Shown here in pieces: positions 53,166 to 61,314 of a stretch of 64,000 nucleotides of DNA (position 1 is its first letter; every line of letters begins with the position of its first letter). Below the pieces are notes generated by a model that saw only the letters and a list, made by a program, of their open reading frames with translations, was not told the DNA's origin and made no database searches. The DNA is from GCA-2683135 sp964507445. GTDB taxonomy: Bacteria > Planctomycetota > GCA-002687715. The position numbers and the translations under genes were made by a program. Location: assembly GCA_964507445.1 (NCBI GenBank), contig CAZDQF010000024.1, forward strand, positions 1 to 64,000, given 5' to 3'.

Positions 53166-53273
53166 ATGAACTGGTTCAATCTGCTCGCCGCGATCTGGGG
53201 TGTTGCGGCCGTCATCGTCGTCGTCAGCTACGTCTCCTCCATGCGAGACCAGCGTGACGAACGGCGCTCCTGA
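53166..53273 (+). CDS. 35-residue single-helix membrane peptide
   Basis: ATG at 53166, stop at 53271. The sequence MNWFNLLAAIWGVAAVIVVV is one membrane helix and is followed by a charged tail SYVSSMRDQRDERRS that would stay in the cytoplasm. It lies 24 bases after the HEAT lipoprotein gene on the same strand. No good Shine-Dalgarno is seen, so it may be coupled. The signal is compositional only. Confidence 0.5.
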   Translation: MNWFNLLAAIWGVAAVIVVVSYVSSMRDQRDERRS

Positions 53274-53499
53274 GCGCCTTCGGCTGTCTGCGGCCGCGGC
53301 TGCGCGGCCCGCCTGAAGACCTGGAAAGTCCCTTACGCGGGGGGGCCCCGTTCGTTCATTGCCCCGGAGAGTCTGGACCGGTGCCCCCGGGGAGCCTCTC
53401 TGGCCGTGGATCGCGCGATCCCGGCGGTTTCTTATCCCTTTGACGATCAAGGGGTTCTGGGCAGTCCAGAGTTGGCCCAGGCCTTCGGGACGGGGTAGC

Positions 53500-54663
53500 A
53501 TGGACACCCAGGTCAAATCGAGCGGGAACGGGCCGCGAGCCCGCCAACGAAGCATGAAGATCTATTTCTGCGACATCTGCAACGAGAGCATCCCGCTCAA
53601 GGACATCAACACCAATCGGATCACCATCGAGGAAGGCAAGATCTTCTGCCAGCGCTGTGCGCCCAAACAGGGGCGAGCGACGGAGAGGGTCCCTGGCCCG
53701 GTGCTGGCGGTGTTCACGTTCGTCGTGTTGCTGCTGGGGGGGGTCGCCTTCATGGGGTGGAAGCTGCTCTCCGATCAATCGGCCGAATTGAAGTCCCTCT
53801 CCGAGACCGTGGACCGCATGCAGGCGAGTCTGTCGGGCGTGCCGACGACGCTGGAGGATACCGGGGACAAACTGGGTCGGCTCGGCGGTGACGTCCATCG
53901 AATGGGAGCGGATCTGGCTTCTGCCAAGTCCGAGATCCGTCAGCGTCACGACGCGCTCGATGGGCGGGTCCAGTCGGCCCACGAGAGCCAGAAGAAATCG
54001 CTGGGGGACGCTATGCGGCAGCTGTCCATCTCCCTCCAGGGTGACATTGATGGGCTGAAGGCCGGGTTGGACGACCTGAAGACCAACAGGGTCAATCCTG
54101 CGCTCGTGGACATGGAAGTCCTGAAAGAGAAGCTGGACTTGCTCCAGGATCTCGTGACGGGCTTGACCCAGCCCAGGATGGCGCCCGTGGAGCCCACTCC
54201 GGAGCCAGCCGTTGTCGCTGAAGGGCCAGAGGATGGGGGCGCGGACAAGGCCCTGGAAGATGCGGAGATCAACCGCCACATCTCCAAGTTGACGGCTTCA
54301 GACCCCGGTGATCGCTACTCAGCGGTGATCGCGCTGGGGCACTACTCCGGGGTGCGCGTGGTCAAGGCGCTGGAGGGGATGTTGACCCCGGACCCGGACC
54401 CGGAGGACTACGTCCGGGTGGCCGTGATCGAGCGTCTCCGGGAACTCGGCAGCCCCAGTTCCGTCCCTCATGTGATCGTGGCCTTGCGGGACGCTGACTA
54501 CTTCGTCCGGGTCGCGGCACGAGGAGCGCTGCGGGCCATCACCGGAACCAGGATGAAGTTCGATCCGGACGGCTCGCCTTCTGAGCGGGAGGGCCAGATC
54601 AAGAGCTGGGAACGATGGTGGGCGGAGAACAAAGCCAAGCTCCTCGCCAGTACTTCTGCTTGA
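53500..54663 (+). CDS. Zinc-ribbon, coiled-coil, HEAT-repeat membrane protein
   Basis: A 387-residue protein starting at ATG 53500 (ATG 53554 is possible and would start at MKIYFCDIC). A zinc ribbon CDICNESI...CQRCAPK at about 24-53, a membrane helix at about 67-87 (PVLAVFTFVVLLLGGVAFMGW), a long coiled coil (about 90-220), a Pro/Glu linker, and two or three HEAT repeats (about 255-350) ending in LRAITGTRMKFD...KSWERWWAENK. Architecture parallels the zinc-ribbon protein at 25516-26889. It may link a cytoplasmic ribbon to periplasmic partners. Confidence 0.78.
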   Translation: MDTQVKSSGNGPRARQRSMKIYFCDICNESIPLKDINTNRITIEEGKIFCQRCAPKQGRATERVPGPVLAVFTFVVLLLGGVAFMGWKLLSDQSAELKSLSETVDRMQASLSGVPTTLEDTGDKLGRLGGDVHRMGADLASAKSEIRQRHDALDGRVQSAHESQKKSLGDAMRQLSISLQGDIDGLKAGLDDLKTNRVNPALVDMEVLKEKLDLLQDLVTGLTQPRMAPVEPTPEPAVVAEGPEDGGADKALEDAEINRHISKLTASDPGDRYSAVIALGHYSGVRVVKALEGMLTPDPDPEDYVRVAVIERLRELGSPSSVPHVIVALRDADYFVRVAARGALRAITGTRMKFDPDGSPSEREGQIKSWERWWAENKAKLLASTSA

Positions 54664-54701
54664 TACCTGACTTGCCCGCCTTCATGCGCTAACACTGGGT
54701 C

Positions 54702-56189
54702 ATGAACCGGCGCCCCTCCACGCGCATCATCGCCACCCTCGGTCCGGCATCGTCGGACAGGGAGACCATCGTCAGGCTGGCCGACGCCGGGGCCTCCGCG
54801 TTCCGCATCAACTTCTCCCACGGCGAGCATGAAGACCTGGCCCGGGTGATCTCTGAGGTGCGCTCCGTGGAGGCTCAGGTAGCCCGCCCCCTTGCGGTGC
54901 TGGGGGACCTCTCCGGGCCGAAGCTGCGTACGGGGGCCGTGGTCGGTGGTGGCACGGTCTCCCTGGAGGCCGACGCTCAGGTCGTGCTCTCGGCTACGGC
55001 TGAAGAGTCATCCCTCGGTGTCATCTCCGTCAGCTACGCCTCGGTCCCTGCGCTGCTCGCAGTCGGCGACCGGGTGCTGCTGGACGACGGGAAGATGGAG
55101 CTGGAGGTGGTCGAGTCCCGCGGGGAGGACGCGGTGGCGCGGGTTGTGCACGGAGGAGAACTGGGCGCCCAGAAGGGCATCAATCTGCCCGGGACGACCC
55201 TGGGCATCCCCGCGATCACGGAGAAGGACATCCGCGACCTGGAGTTCGCGCTGGCGTACGGGGTGGACTGGCTGGCGCTGAGCTTCGTTCAGCAGCCGCG
55301 CGACGTGGTGGACCTGAAGCGTCGGATCTCCTCCGCAGGCTGCACGACCCCCGTCATCGCGAAGATCGAGAAGCCTGGGGCCGTGGATTGCCTGGCCGCC
55401 ATCCTGGACGTGAGCGATGGGGTCATGGTCGCCCGCGGAGACCTGGGCGTAGAGCTGGGACCGGAGCAGTTGCCCACGGTGCAGAAGGAGATCATCGACT
55501 GCGCCCGGTCTCACGGAAAGCTGGTGATCACCGCAACCCAGATGCTGGAGAGCATGACCTCCTCTCCGAGGCCCACGCGAGCGGAGGCCTCGGACGTGGC
55601 CAACGCCATCTTCGATGGTTCCGACGTGGTCATGCTGTCTCAGGAGACCGCCATCGGAGCTCACCCTGTGCGGGCGGTGGAGACCATGCGTGACATCGCT
55701 CTCCAGGTGGAGGCCAGCGACCTGTTCAAGTCCCGGGCGGAGGCCTTCCGCTTGCCGGCAACCGGTGGCATCGCCCACGCTGCGATCCGGGCGGCCTGCA
55801 TCGCGGCGGACGAGGTGCAGGCCCGTGCCATCGTTCCTTTCACGGGCTCCGGTTGGACCGCCCTCAGCATGAGCAGCTGGCGCCCCCGGCGACCGATCTA
55901 CGCGGTGACCTTCCGGGAGTCCACCTGCCGTCGGCTGGCCCTCTGCCGCGCCGTGGACCCGGTCCTGGTCTCCGAGGAATCTGAGTCCCTGGACGATCGC
56001 TATCTCCTCGGCATGGACGCGCTGCTTCGCAGCGGTCGCCTCTCCAGCGGCGACGTGGTGGTGCTCCTGTCCGGGGGGGTGCTGCACGGGCATGGGGCCA
56101 ACACCATCAAGATCTACCGGGTGGGCGAGGACGACCTGGCGGACGACCCCGAGACCCGGGCCCGATTGCGACGTCTCCTCGGCACCTGA
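54702..56189 (+). CDS. pyk: Pyruvate kinase
   Basis: A 495-residue glycolytic enzyme making pyruvate and ATP. It has RIIATLGPASSDRETI, FRINFSHGEHED, the catalytic Lys in VIAKIEKPGAV, MVARGDLGVELGPEQLPTVQK, the ITATQMLESM-S-PRPTRAE-SDVANAIFDGSD signature and C-terminal allosteric domain. An internal B-domain lies at about 70-165. Full length. No promoter of good quality was found in the short gap; the predicted leader is very short. Confidence 0.97.
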   Translation: MNRRPSTRIIATLGPASSDRETIVRLADAGASAFRINFSHGEHEDLARVISEVRSVEAQVARPLAVLGDLSGPKLRTGAVVGGGTVSLEADAQVVLSATAEESSLGVISVSYASVPALLAVGDRVLLDDGKMELEVVESRGEDAVARVVHGGELGAQKGINLPGTTLGIPAITEKDIRDLEFALAYGVDWLALSFVQQPRDVVDLKRRISSAGCTTPVIAKIEKPGAVDCLAAILDVSDGVMVARGDLGVELGPEQLPTVQKEIIDCARSHGKLVITATQMLESMTSSPRPTRAEASDVANAIFDGSDVVMLSQETAIGAHPVRAVETMRDIALQVEASDLFKSRAEAFRLPATGGIAHAAIRAACIAADEVQARAIVPFTGSGWTALSMSSWRPRRPIYAVTFRESTCRRLALCRAVDPVLVSEESESLDDRYLLGMDALLRSGRLSSGDVVVLLSGGVLHGHGANTIKIYRVGEDDLADDPETRARLRRLLGT

Positions 56190-56331
56190 GCTGTCCTGAT
56201 CCCAGATCTCGGTGGCTCCGGCAAAAAACCGATGCTCCGATGTACAGTGCGCTCCGGGCCTCGTTATCATGGCCAGCACGCGGCAGCTTGATTTGACTTA
56301 AAGCTCTGTCAATAGGCGACTTAGAGATTCA

Positions 56332-57501
56332 ATGAAGATCCACGAGTATCAGGCCAAGGGCATCCTGCGGGAGTACGGCGTGGCGACCCCTGAGAGTGTC
56401 GTCGTGACCGATCCCGAGGGGGCCGCTGAAGCCTTCGGACAGTTGGGTTGTGACCTCTCGGTGGTCAAGGCTCAGATCCACGCAGGTGGTCGTGGCAAGG
56501 GGGGCGGCGTCAAGCTCGTCCGATCCGCCGAGGAAGCCGCGGAGGCGGCTCGGGCCATCCTCTCCAAGCCCCTGGTGACCCACCAGACCGGGCCTGAGGG
56601 CCAGCCTGTGAAGACCCTGCTGGTGGAAGCTGGCAGCGCCATCGCCGACGAACTCTACGTCGGATTGGCGCTCGACCGGTCGGTGGGGGTGCCGGTGTTG
56701 ATGGCGTCATCCGAGGGCGGCATGGAGATCGAGGAGGTGGCGGCGAAGACGCCGGAGAAGATCCTCCGCGAACCTGTCGATCCAGCCCTGGGGCTGCTCC
56801 CGTATCAGGCCCGCCGGCTGGCCAAGGGGATCGGACTGGCGCCTGAATTGTGGAAGCAGGCGACCCACTTCTTCGGCGCCCTGTGCCGCGCCTACCAGGA
56901 GAAGGACTGCAGCCTCGCCGAGATCAACCCGCTGGTCGTCACCAAGACCGGCGAGCTCATCGCGCTGGACGCGAAGATGAACTTCGACGGGTCCGCCCTG
57001 TTCCGCCACAAGGACGTGGTCGCCCTGCGGGACATCGATGAGGAGGACCAGACCGAGGTGGAGGCCGGCGATGCGGGCCTCAGCTATGTGAACCTCGACG
57101 GCAACATCGGCTGTCTGGTCAACGGCGCAGGCCTCGCCATGGCCACCATGGACTTGATCAAGCTCCACGGGGGAGAGCCCGCCAACTTCCTCGACGTGGG
57201 CGGCGGCGCCACCAAGGATCAGGTGGCGACGGCGTTCCGGATCATCCTCAAGGACCCGGCGGTGAACGGCATCCTGGTGAACATCTTCGGCGGGATTCTC
57301 CGCTGCACGACCCTGGCGGACGGGATCGTGGCTGCGGCGCGGGAGATCGACCTGAGCGTGCCGCTCGTGGTGCGCCTGGAAGGGACCGAGGTCGCTGAGG
57401 GACGCAAGACCCTCGAGGAGTCGGGGCTGCCCATCATCACGGCCACGGACATGACGGACGCCGCCAACAAGATCGTGGAAGCCGCTGGAGCAGGTTCATG
57501 A
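56332..57501 (+). CDS. sucC: Succinate-CoA ligase beta subunit
   Basis: A 389-residue ATP-grasp subunit of the TCA cycle enzyme. MKIHEYQAKGILREYGV, QIHAGGRGKGGGVKL, EINPLVVT, LDAKMNFDGSALFRH, DVGGGATKDQV and VNIFGGILRC are all canonical. The nucleotide could be ATP or GTP. Its stop codon overlaps the sucD ATG by four bases. Confidence 0.97.
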   Translation: MKIHEYQAKGILREYGVATPESVVVTDPEGAAEAFGQLGCDLSVVKAQIHAGGRGKGGGVKLVRSAEEAAEAARAILSKPLVTHQTGPEGQPVKTLLVEAGSAIADELYVGLALDRSVGVPVLMASSEGGMEIEEVAAKTPEKILREPVDPALGLLPYQARRLAKGIGLAPELWKQATHFFGALCRAYQEKDCSLAEINPLVVTKTGELIALDAKMNFDGSALFRHKDVVALRDIDEEDQTEVEAGDAGLSYVNLDGNIGCLVNGAGLAMATMDLIKLHGGEPANFLDVGGGATKDQVATAFRIILKDPAVNGILVNIFGGILRCTTLADGIVAAAREIDLSVPLVVRLEGTEVAEGRKTLEESGLPIITATDMTDAANKIVEAAGAGS

Positions 57502-58373
57502 GTGTGCTCGTCAACAAGGACACCAAGGTCATCGTGCAGGGAATGGGCTCCGCAGGTCGGTTCCATGCAGGGCAGATGGTGGAGTACGGGACCCAGGTGG
57601 TCGGAGCGGTCCGTCCCGGGAAGGGTGGCGAGGAGATCGACGGCATCGCCGTCTTCGACAGCGTCAGCGAGGCCGTGGAGAGCACGGGGGCGAACGCCTC
57701 GGTCATCTACGTGCCGGCGGCCGGTTGCCTGGACGCGATCCTGGAGGCGGCGGACTCGGGGATCGGGGTGTGCGTCGTCATCACGGAGGGAATCCCGGCG
57801 GGTGACATGGTGTCGGCGTTCCAGGGGCTGCGCCGCAGCGGCAACTCCATGCAGATCATCGGTCCCAACTGCCCAGGGATCATCACACCCGGCGAGTGCA
57901 AGATCGGCATCATGCCCGGCTACATCCACAAGCCCGGTCGGGTGGGGGTCATCTCCCGCTCAGGGACCCTGACCTATGAGGCGGTCTGGCAGCTGACGGA
58001 GCGCGGGGTGGGCCAGAGCACCTGTATCGGCATCGGCGGCGACCCGCTGATCGGGACCACCCATATCGACGCCCTGCGCCTGTTCAACGAGGACCCGGAT
58101 ACGGATGCCATCATCATGATCGGGGAAATCGGCGGAACGGCGGAGGAGGAGGCGGCGGAATTCGTCGCCGGACACGTGAATAAGCCGGTGGCGGCGTTCA
58201 TCGCCGGCCAGACCGCGCCTCCGGGGAAGCGCATGGGCCACGCAGGTGCTATCATCTCCGGCGGCAGTGGGAAGGCTGCGGACAAGATCGCAGCCCTCGA
58301 GCGGGCGGGCGTAGCAGTGGCACGCAGCCCGGCGGACATGGCGGCGACGCTGGTTGAGGTGGCCGGACTTTAG
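57498..58373 (+). CDS. sucD: Succinate-CoA ligase alpha subunit
   Basis: A 291-residue subunit binding CoA and carrying the phospho-His. QGMGSAGRFHAGQM near 15-28 (a T-x-x-G replaced by GSAG), GPNCPGIITPGECKIGIMPG, VGVISRSGTLTYEA, GIGGDPLIGTTHIDAL and the active-site His in KRMGHAGAIISGGSG near 248. Coupled to sucC. Confidence 0.97.
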   Translation: MSVLVNKDTKVIVQGMGSAGRFHAGQMVEYGTQVVGAVRPGKGGEEIDGIAVFDSVSEAVESTGANASVIYVPAAGCLDAILEAADSGIGVCVVITEGIPAGDMVSAFQGLRRSGNSMQIIGPNCPGIITPGECKIGIMPGYIHKPGRVGVISRSGTLTYEAVWQLTERGVGQSTCIGIGGDPLIGTTHIDALRLFNEDPDTDAIIMIGEIGGTAEEEAAEFVAGHVNKPVAAFIAGQTAPPGKRMGHAGAIISGGSGKAADKIAALERAGVAVARSPADMAATLVEVAGL

Positions 58374-58382
58374 GGACGGGAT

Positions 58383-58403
58383 CGCGGGAGTGGACTTCCC
58401 GCG
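58383..58403. terminator. Short hairpin between sucD and the STAS-like gene
   Basis: CGCGGGA / TCCCGCG, a seven-base stem with a seven-base loop, ten bases after the sucD stop codon. Only TT follows; it is a weak or partial terminator. Confidence 0.35.
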
Positions 58404-58423
58404 TTGAAGGCCGGAGGAGCCGG

Positions 58424-58903
58424 TTGGCAGAGACCTGCGTCGAGCGGAGCAGCGGCAAGCGTGTGCTGAGCCTCGTCAAGGACGGTGTCCTCTATGAGGC
58501 CTACCGGTCCGACACCGGCGTTCTGGAGTTGGTCCCCTCTTCCCCTGATCACCTGCCCGTGGTCTCCGAGACCCGCAAAGGGGTTCGGGTGGCTCGCGTG
58601 GATTGCGGTGAGAACTGTTACGTGTTCGATCGCAAGATCCTGCGTGCCACCCTGCGCAAGGTCCTGGAGTTCGCTCGCGAGGGTGAGGGCAGCTTCGTCC
58701 TGGATATCTCGCGGATCACCCTGGTTGCCCAGTCTCACCTTCAGGCGTTGGAGCACGTCCACACGTATCTCGAGGGTCGGCAGCGCCGGCTCGTGGTGGT
58801 GACCCAGTCCGCTGTGGTGGCCCGTCAGATCCAACTCGCGGTCCCGACCCTGCAAGGACGCATCTTCTCGCGAGAGAAGGACGCCGTCGCCGCCGCCCTC
58901 TGA
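58424..58903 (+). CDS. STAS-like domain protein
   Basis: A 159-residue protein. The likely start is the TTG at 58424, four bases after GGAGGAG; no better ATG or GTG exists before the conserved part. The C-terminal 90 residues match the anti-sigma-factor-antagonist fold: GSFVLDISRITLVAQSHLQALEHVHTYLEGRQRRLVVVTQSAVVARQIQLAVP. A Ser in VAQSHLQ sits where the phosphorylated Ser of SpoIIAA-type proteins lies. The first 65 residues are a separate beta-rich segment with Cys in DCGENC. Follows sucCD; a regulatory role is possible but unproven. Confidence 0.6.
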   Translation: MAETCVERSSGKRVLSLVKDGVLYEAYRSDTGVLELVPSSPDHLPVVSETRKGVRVARVDCGENCYVFDRKILRATLRKVLEFAREGEGSFVLDISRITLVAQSHLQALEHVHTYLEGRQRRLVVVTQSAVVARQIQLAVPTLQGRIFSREKDAVAAAL

Positions 58904-58942
58904 CGGATCTCGCGAGAGCGCTCCATGACCGGGAGCCTCCCC

Positions 58943-58951
58943 TGATATAAT
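58943..58951 (+). promoter_or_regulatory. Extended -10 promoter element of murA
   Basis: TGATATAAT: perfect TATAAT with the TGN extension. A weak ATGACC lies 15 bases upstream. The start site would be about 58958, 34 bases before the ATG at 58992, with GGGGAGG between. Confidence 0.62.
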
Positions 58952-58991
58952 CCGCCTGCGCATTTGCGTCGTCACTCAGGGGAGGGTGATC

Positions 58992-60293
58992 ATGGATCGC
59001 ATGGGCCAGGGCGGCAGCTTCGTCGTCGAGGGGGGTGTGCCTCTAACGGGCACCATCGAGCCCGCCGGTAACAAGAACGAGGCCCTGCCTGCGCTGGCGG
59101 CTACCCTGCTCCTGCCCGGGGAGACCGTGCTCGAGCGGATGCCGAGGATCGAAGACGCCTCCACCATGATCGAGCTCCTGACCCGCCTCGGGGTCAAGGT
59201 CGCCTACGAGGCGGACGACGTGGTGGGACTGGACGCAGCGGACCTGTCCCGTCGCGATCCTGACCCGGCGGTGGCCACCTCCATCCGGGGTTCCTTCCTG
59301 GTGGCCCCGGGCTTGCTCCATCGGACCGGCAAGGCCGTCCTGCCGCGACCTGGCGGAGACCGCATCGGCAGGCGCCGGGTAGATACCCATCTGCTGGCGC
59401 TCAAGGCGCTGGGGGCGGAGGTCCAGGTGACCTCCGAGGAGTATCGCCTGGAGTTGTCAGGCCGCTTTCAGGGGGCGGATGTCTTCCTGGACGAGGCCAG
59501 CGTCATGGCGACGGAGAACGCCGTCATGGCTGCGGTGGTGGCGGAGGGCCGCACCCGCATCCTCAACGCCGCCTGCGAGCCTCACGTGCAGGGCCTCTGT
59601 CGGTTGCTGGCGTCCATGGGCGGTCGCATCCAGGGGATCGGGACCAACTGCCTGGAGATCGAAGGCACGGATGACCTCCGGCCCACGCGACACGTCATCT
59701 CGCCGGACCACATCGAGATCGGGTCGTTCATCGCCCTGGCGGCCATGACCGGCGGGGAGGTGCGGATCCCCGGGGTCGTGGCGGATCACCTGCGCATGTT
59801 GCGCATGGTGTTCGGGCGTCTCGGCGTGCGCACGGACCTGGACGGCGACGTCCTCTCCGTCCCTGGGGACCAGGATCTCGTGGTGCAGGAGGATCTGCAT
59901 GGGGCCGTGCCCAAGGTGGACGACGCGCCGTGGCCCGGCTTCCCTGCCGATCTCACGTCCATCGCCCTGGTCCTCGCGACCCAGGCCAGGGGGACCGTCC
60001 TGATTCACGAGAAGATGTTCGAGAGTCGGTTGTTCTTCGTCGACAAGTTGATCGCCATGGGGGCGCGAGTGGTGCTGTGCGACCCGCACCGGGCCCTGGT
60101 GGTGGGACCGTCGGAGCTGCATGGGGCCAACATGGCGTCGCCGGATATCCGTGCGGGCATGGCCCTTCTGGCGGCGGCGCTGTGCGCCGAGGGCAAGTCG
60201 GAGATCATGAACGCTCACCAGGTGGATCGCGGTTATCAGTCCATCGATGCGCGGTTGCGCGGACTGGGAGCCCGGATCGAGCGCCGGGGTTGA
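58992..60293 (+). CDS. murA: UDP-GlcNAc 1-carboxyvinyltransferase with Asp for active-site Cys
   Basis: A 433-residue enzyme of the first committed peptidoglycan step. The ATG at 58992 is well spaced from GGGGAGG; a GTG at 58986 would add two residues. Substrate-binding GNKNEALPA near 28, later FPADLTSI (catalytic Asp), ESRLFFVDKL and DRGYQSIDARLRGLGA match MurA. The loop that normally reads GGC-IG-RPVDLH reads GGDRIGRRRVDTH, so Cys115 is replaced by Asp (residue 123). Cys-to-Asp MurA enzymes work but do not form the covalent fosfomycin adduct. Confidence 0.95.
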   Translation: MDRMGQGGSFVVEGGVPLTGTIEPAGNKNEALPALAATLLLPGETVLERMPRIEDASTMIELLTRLGVKVAYEADDVVGLDAADLSRRDPDPAVATSIRGSFLVAPGLLHRTGKAVLPRPGGDRIGRRRVDTHLLALKALGAEVQVTSEEYRLELSGRFQGADVFLDEASVMATENAVMAAVVAEGRTRILNAACEPHVQGLCRLLASMGGRIQGIGTNCLEIEGTDDLRPTRHVISPDHIEIGSFIALAAMTGGEVRIPGVVADHLRMLRMVFGRLGVRTDLDGDVLSVPGDQDLVVQEDLHGAVPKVDDAPWPGFPADLTSIALVLATQARGTVLIHEKMFESRLFFVDKLIAMGARVVLCDPHRALVVGPSELHGANMASPDIRAGMALLAAALCAEGKSEIMNAHQVDRGYQSIDARLRGLGARIERRG

Positions 60294-60295
60294 AC

Positions 60296-60769
60296 ATGGG
60301 AGCGCGCAAGGCAGCGACCCCGGAGCAGGTGCAGGCCATGGAGCGGAGGTTGGCCAATCTCGCGGTCAACTTCCTCATCATCCTCGGCTTCTGGTTGATC
60401 CTGGCGCCCCTCGTCCCGGACTACACGGGCTACGCGGTCCTGGAGCGGACGCTCGGCGGCGAGGGGGCCGTGGCCCGTTTCTTCGTCGGGTTCCTGTTCC
60501 TGTACTTCGCCGGGATCGTGCGGGAGAAGAACGAGGTCCGGTATCTCCTCAAGAAGCTCACGGGGAACGCGCGGGCTGCCGCCTCGGGGCAGCCGGAGCA
60601 GGCCAGGACGGCGGTGGAGTTGTTGATCAACGGCCTCGACGCGGAGCGCCCCGAGACCCGTGATGCCGCCTTGGAGAACCTGAAGCGCTTGACCGGTCAG
60701 GACTTGGGGCAGGACCGAGAAGCCTGGCAAGCCTGGTGGTCGGAAAACCGGGACACGTTTCAGCCCTGA
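60296..60769 (+). CDS. Two-helix membrane protein with HEAT/W-x-x-WW tail
   Basis: A 157-residue protein starting two bases after the murA stop. Two membrane helices (about 23-42 LAVNFLIILGFWLILAPLV and 61-80 AVARFFVGFLFLYFAGIV) are followed by a cytoplasmic helical segment with one HEAT-like unit (ARTAVELLINGLDAERPETRDAALENLKRL) and the terminal TGQDLGQDREAWQAWWSENR. The tail is the same module found in the proteins at 25516, 52536 and 53500. Function unknown; coupled to murA. Confidence 0.7.
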   Translation: MGARKAATPEQVQAMERRLANLAVNFLIILGFWLILAPLVPDYTGYAVLERTLGGEGAVARFFVGFLFLYFAGIVREKNEVRYLLKKLTGNARAAASGQPEQARTAVELLINGLDAERPETRDAALENLKRLTGQDLGQDREAWQAWWSENRDTFQP

Positions 60770-60809
60770 TCGGCTGCGGAGCACCGGCCCTTAGGCGAGG
60801 TCGGGCCTT

Positions 60810-60818
60810 TGCTACACT
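60810..60818 (+). promoter_or_regulatory. Extended -10 element of tatA
   Basis: TGCTACACT fits TGNTANNNT, 35 bases before the tatA ATG, with AGGA in the leader. The -35 region is weak. Confidence 0.5.
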
Positions 60819-60853
60819 GGTGTCGTCCCTTTCCGACACGAGGATCCTGGCCC

Positions 60854-61096
60854 ATGACTAGTTCGTCCTACCTCGCTTTCTTCTTGCCCGGCGGTATGGA
60901 GATCTGGGTCATCCTGTTGGTGGTCCTGATCCTGTTCGGAGGCAAGCTCCCCGGCGTGGCCCGCAACATCGGCCGGTCCTTCACCGAGTTCAAGCGCGGC
61001 GTGAAGGGAACGAACGAGCCTGAGGCTGTGGAGGGCTCCAAGCCCGAGCAGCTCGAGCACGAGGGCTCGTCCGCCGAGGGGAAGACCACCGCATGA
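60854..61096 (+). CDS. tatA: Twin-arginine translocase subunit TatA
   Basis: An 80-residue protein with one N-terminal helix (IWVILLVVLILFG, about 17-29) and the amphipathic helix KLPGVARNIGRSFTEFKRGVKG, then an acidic tail. The FG-KLP hinge is canonical. It forms the pore ring for folded proteins with twin-arginine signals. TatC is not in the window. Its stop overlaps the next start (ATGA), linking it to a 73-residue protein and mobA. Confidence 0.92.
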   Translation: MTSSSYLAFFLPGGMEIWVILLVVLILFGGKLPGVARNIGRSFTEFKRGVKGTNEPEAVEGSKPEQLEHEGSSAEGKTTA

Positions 61097-61314
61097 GCGC
61101 CGACTCCGCCTCCCGCGAGGAGGGGCCGAAGGCGGGTGAGGTGGGCCCCGTGGGCCATCACTACGCCGTGAACTTGACCGTGGACGGGGAGACGATCCCG
61201 CTCAAGGTGTTCCTCCACGACCTCATCGGCGGCGCCATCACCGGCTTGTTGCAGGGATTGCACAACGTGCCGTCGGACCCGTTCGAAGTGGCGATCGAGG
61301 TGCGACGACCGTGA
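61093..61314 (+). CDS. Small protein between tatA and mobA, unrecognised
   Basis: A 73-residue soluble protein. After a polar N-terminus comes HHYAVNLTVDGETIPLKVFLHDLIGGAITGLLQGLHNVP and a C-terminal strand FEVAIEVRR. It overlaps tatA at its start and mobA at its end by four bases each, so the three are translationally coupled. The arrangement suggests a link to export of molybdoenzymes, which is inference from context. I do not recognise the family. Confidence 0.68.
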   Translation: MSADSASREEGPKAGEVGPVGHHYAVNLTVDGETIPLKVFLHDLIGGAITGLLQGLHNVPSDPFEVAIEVRRP

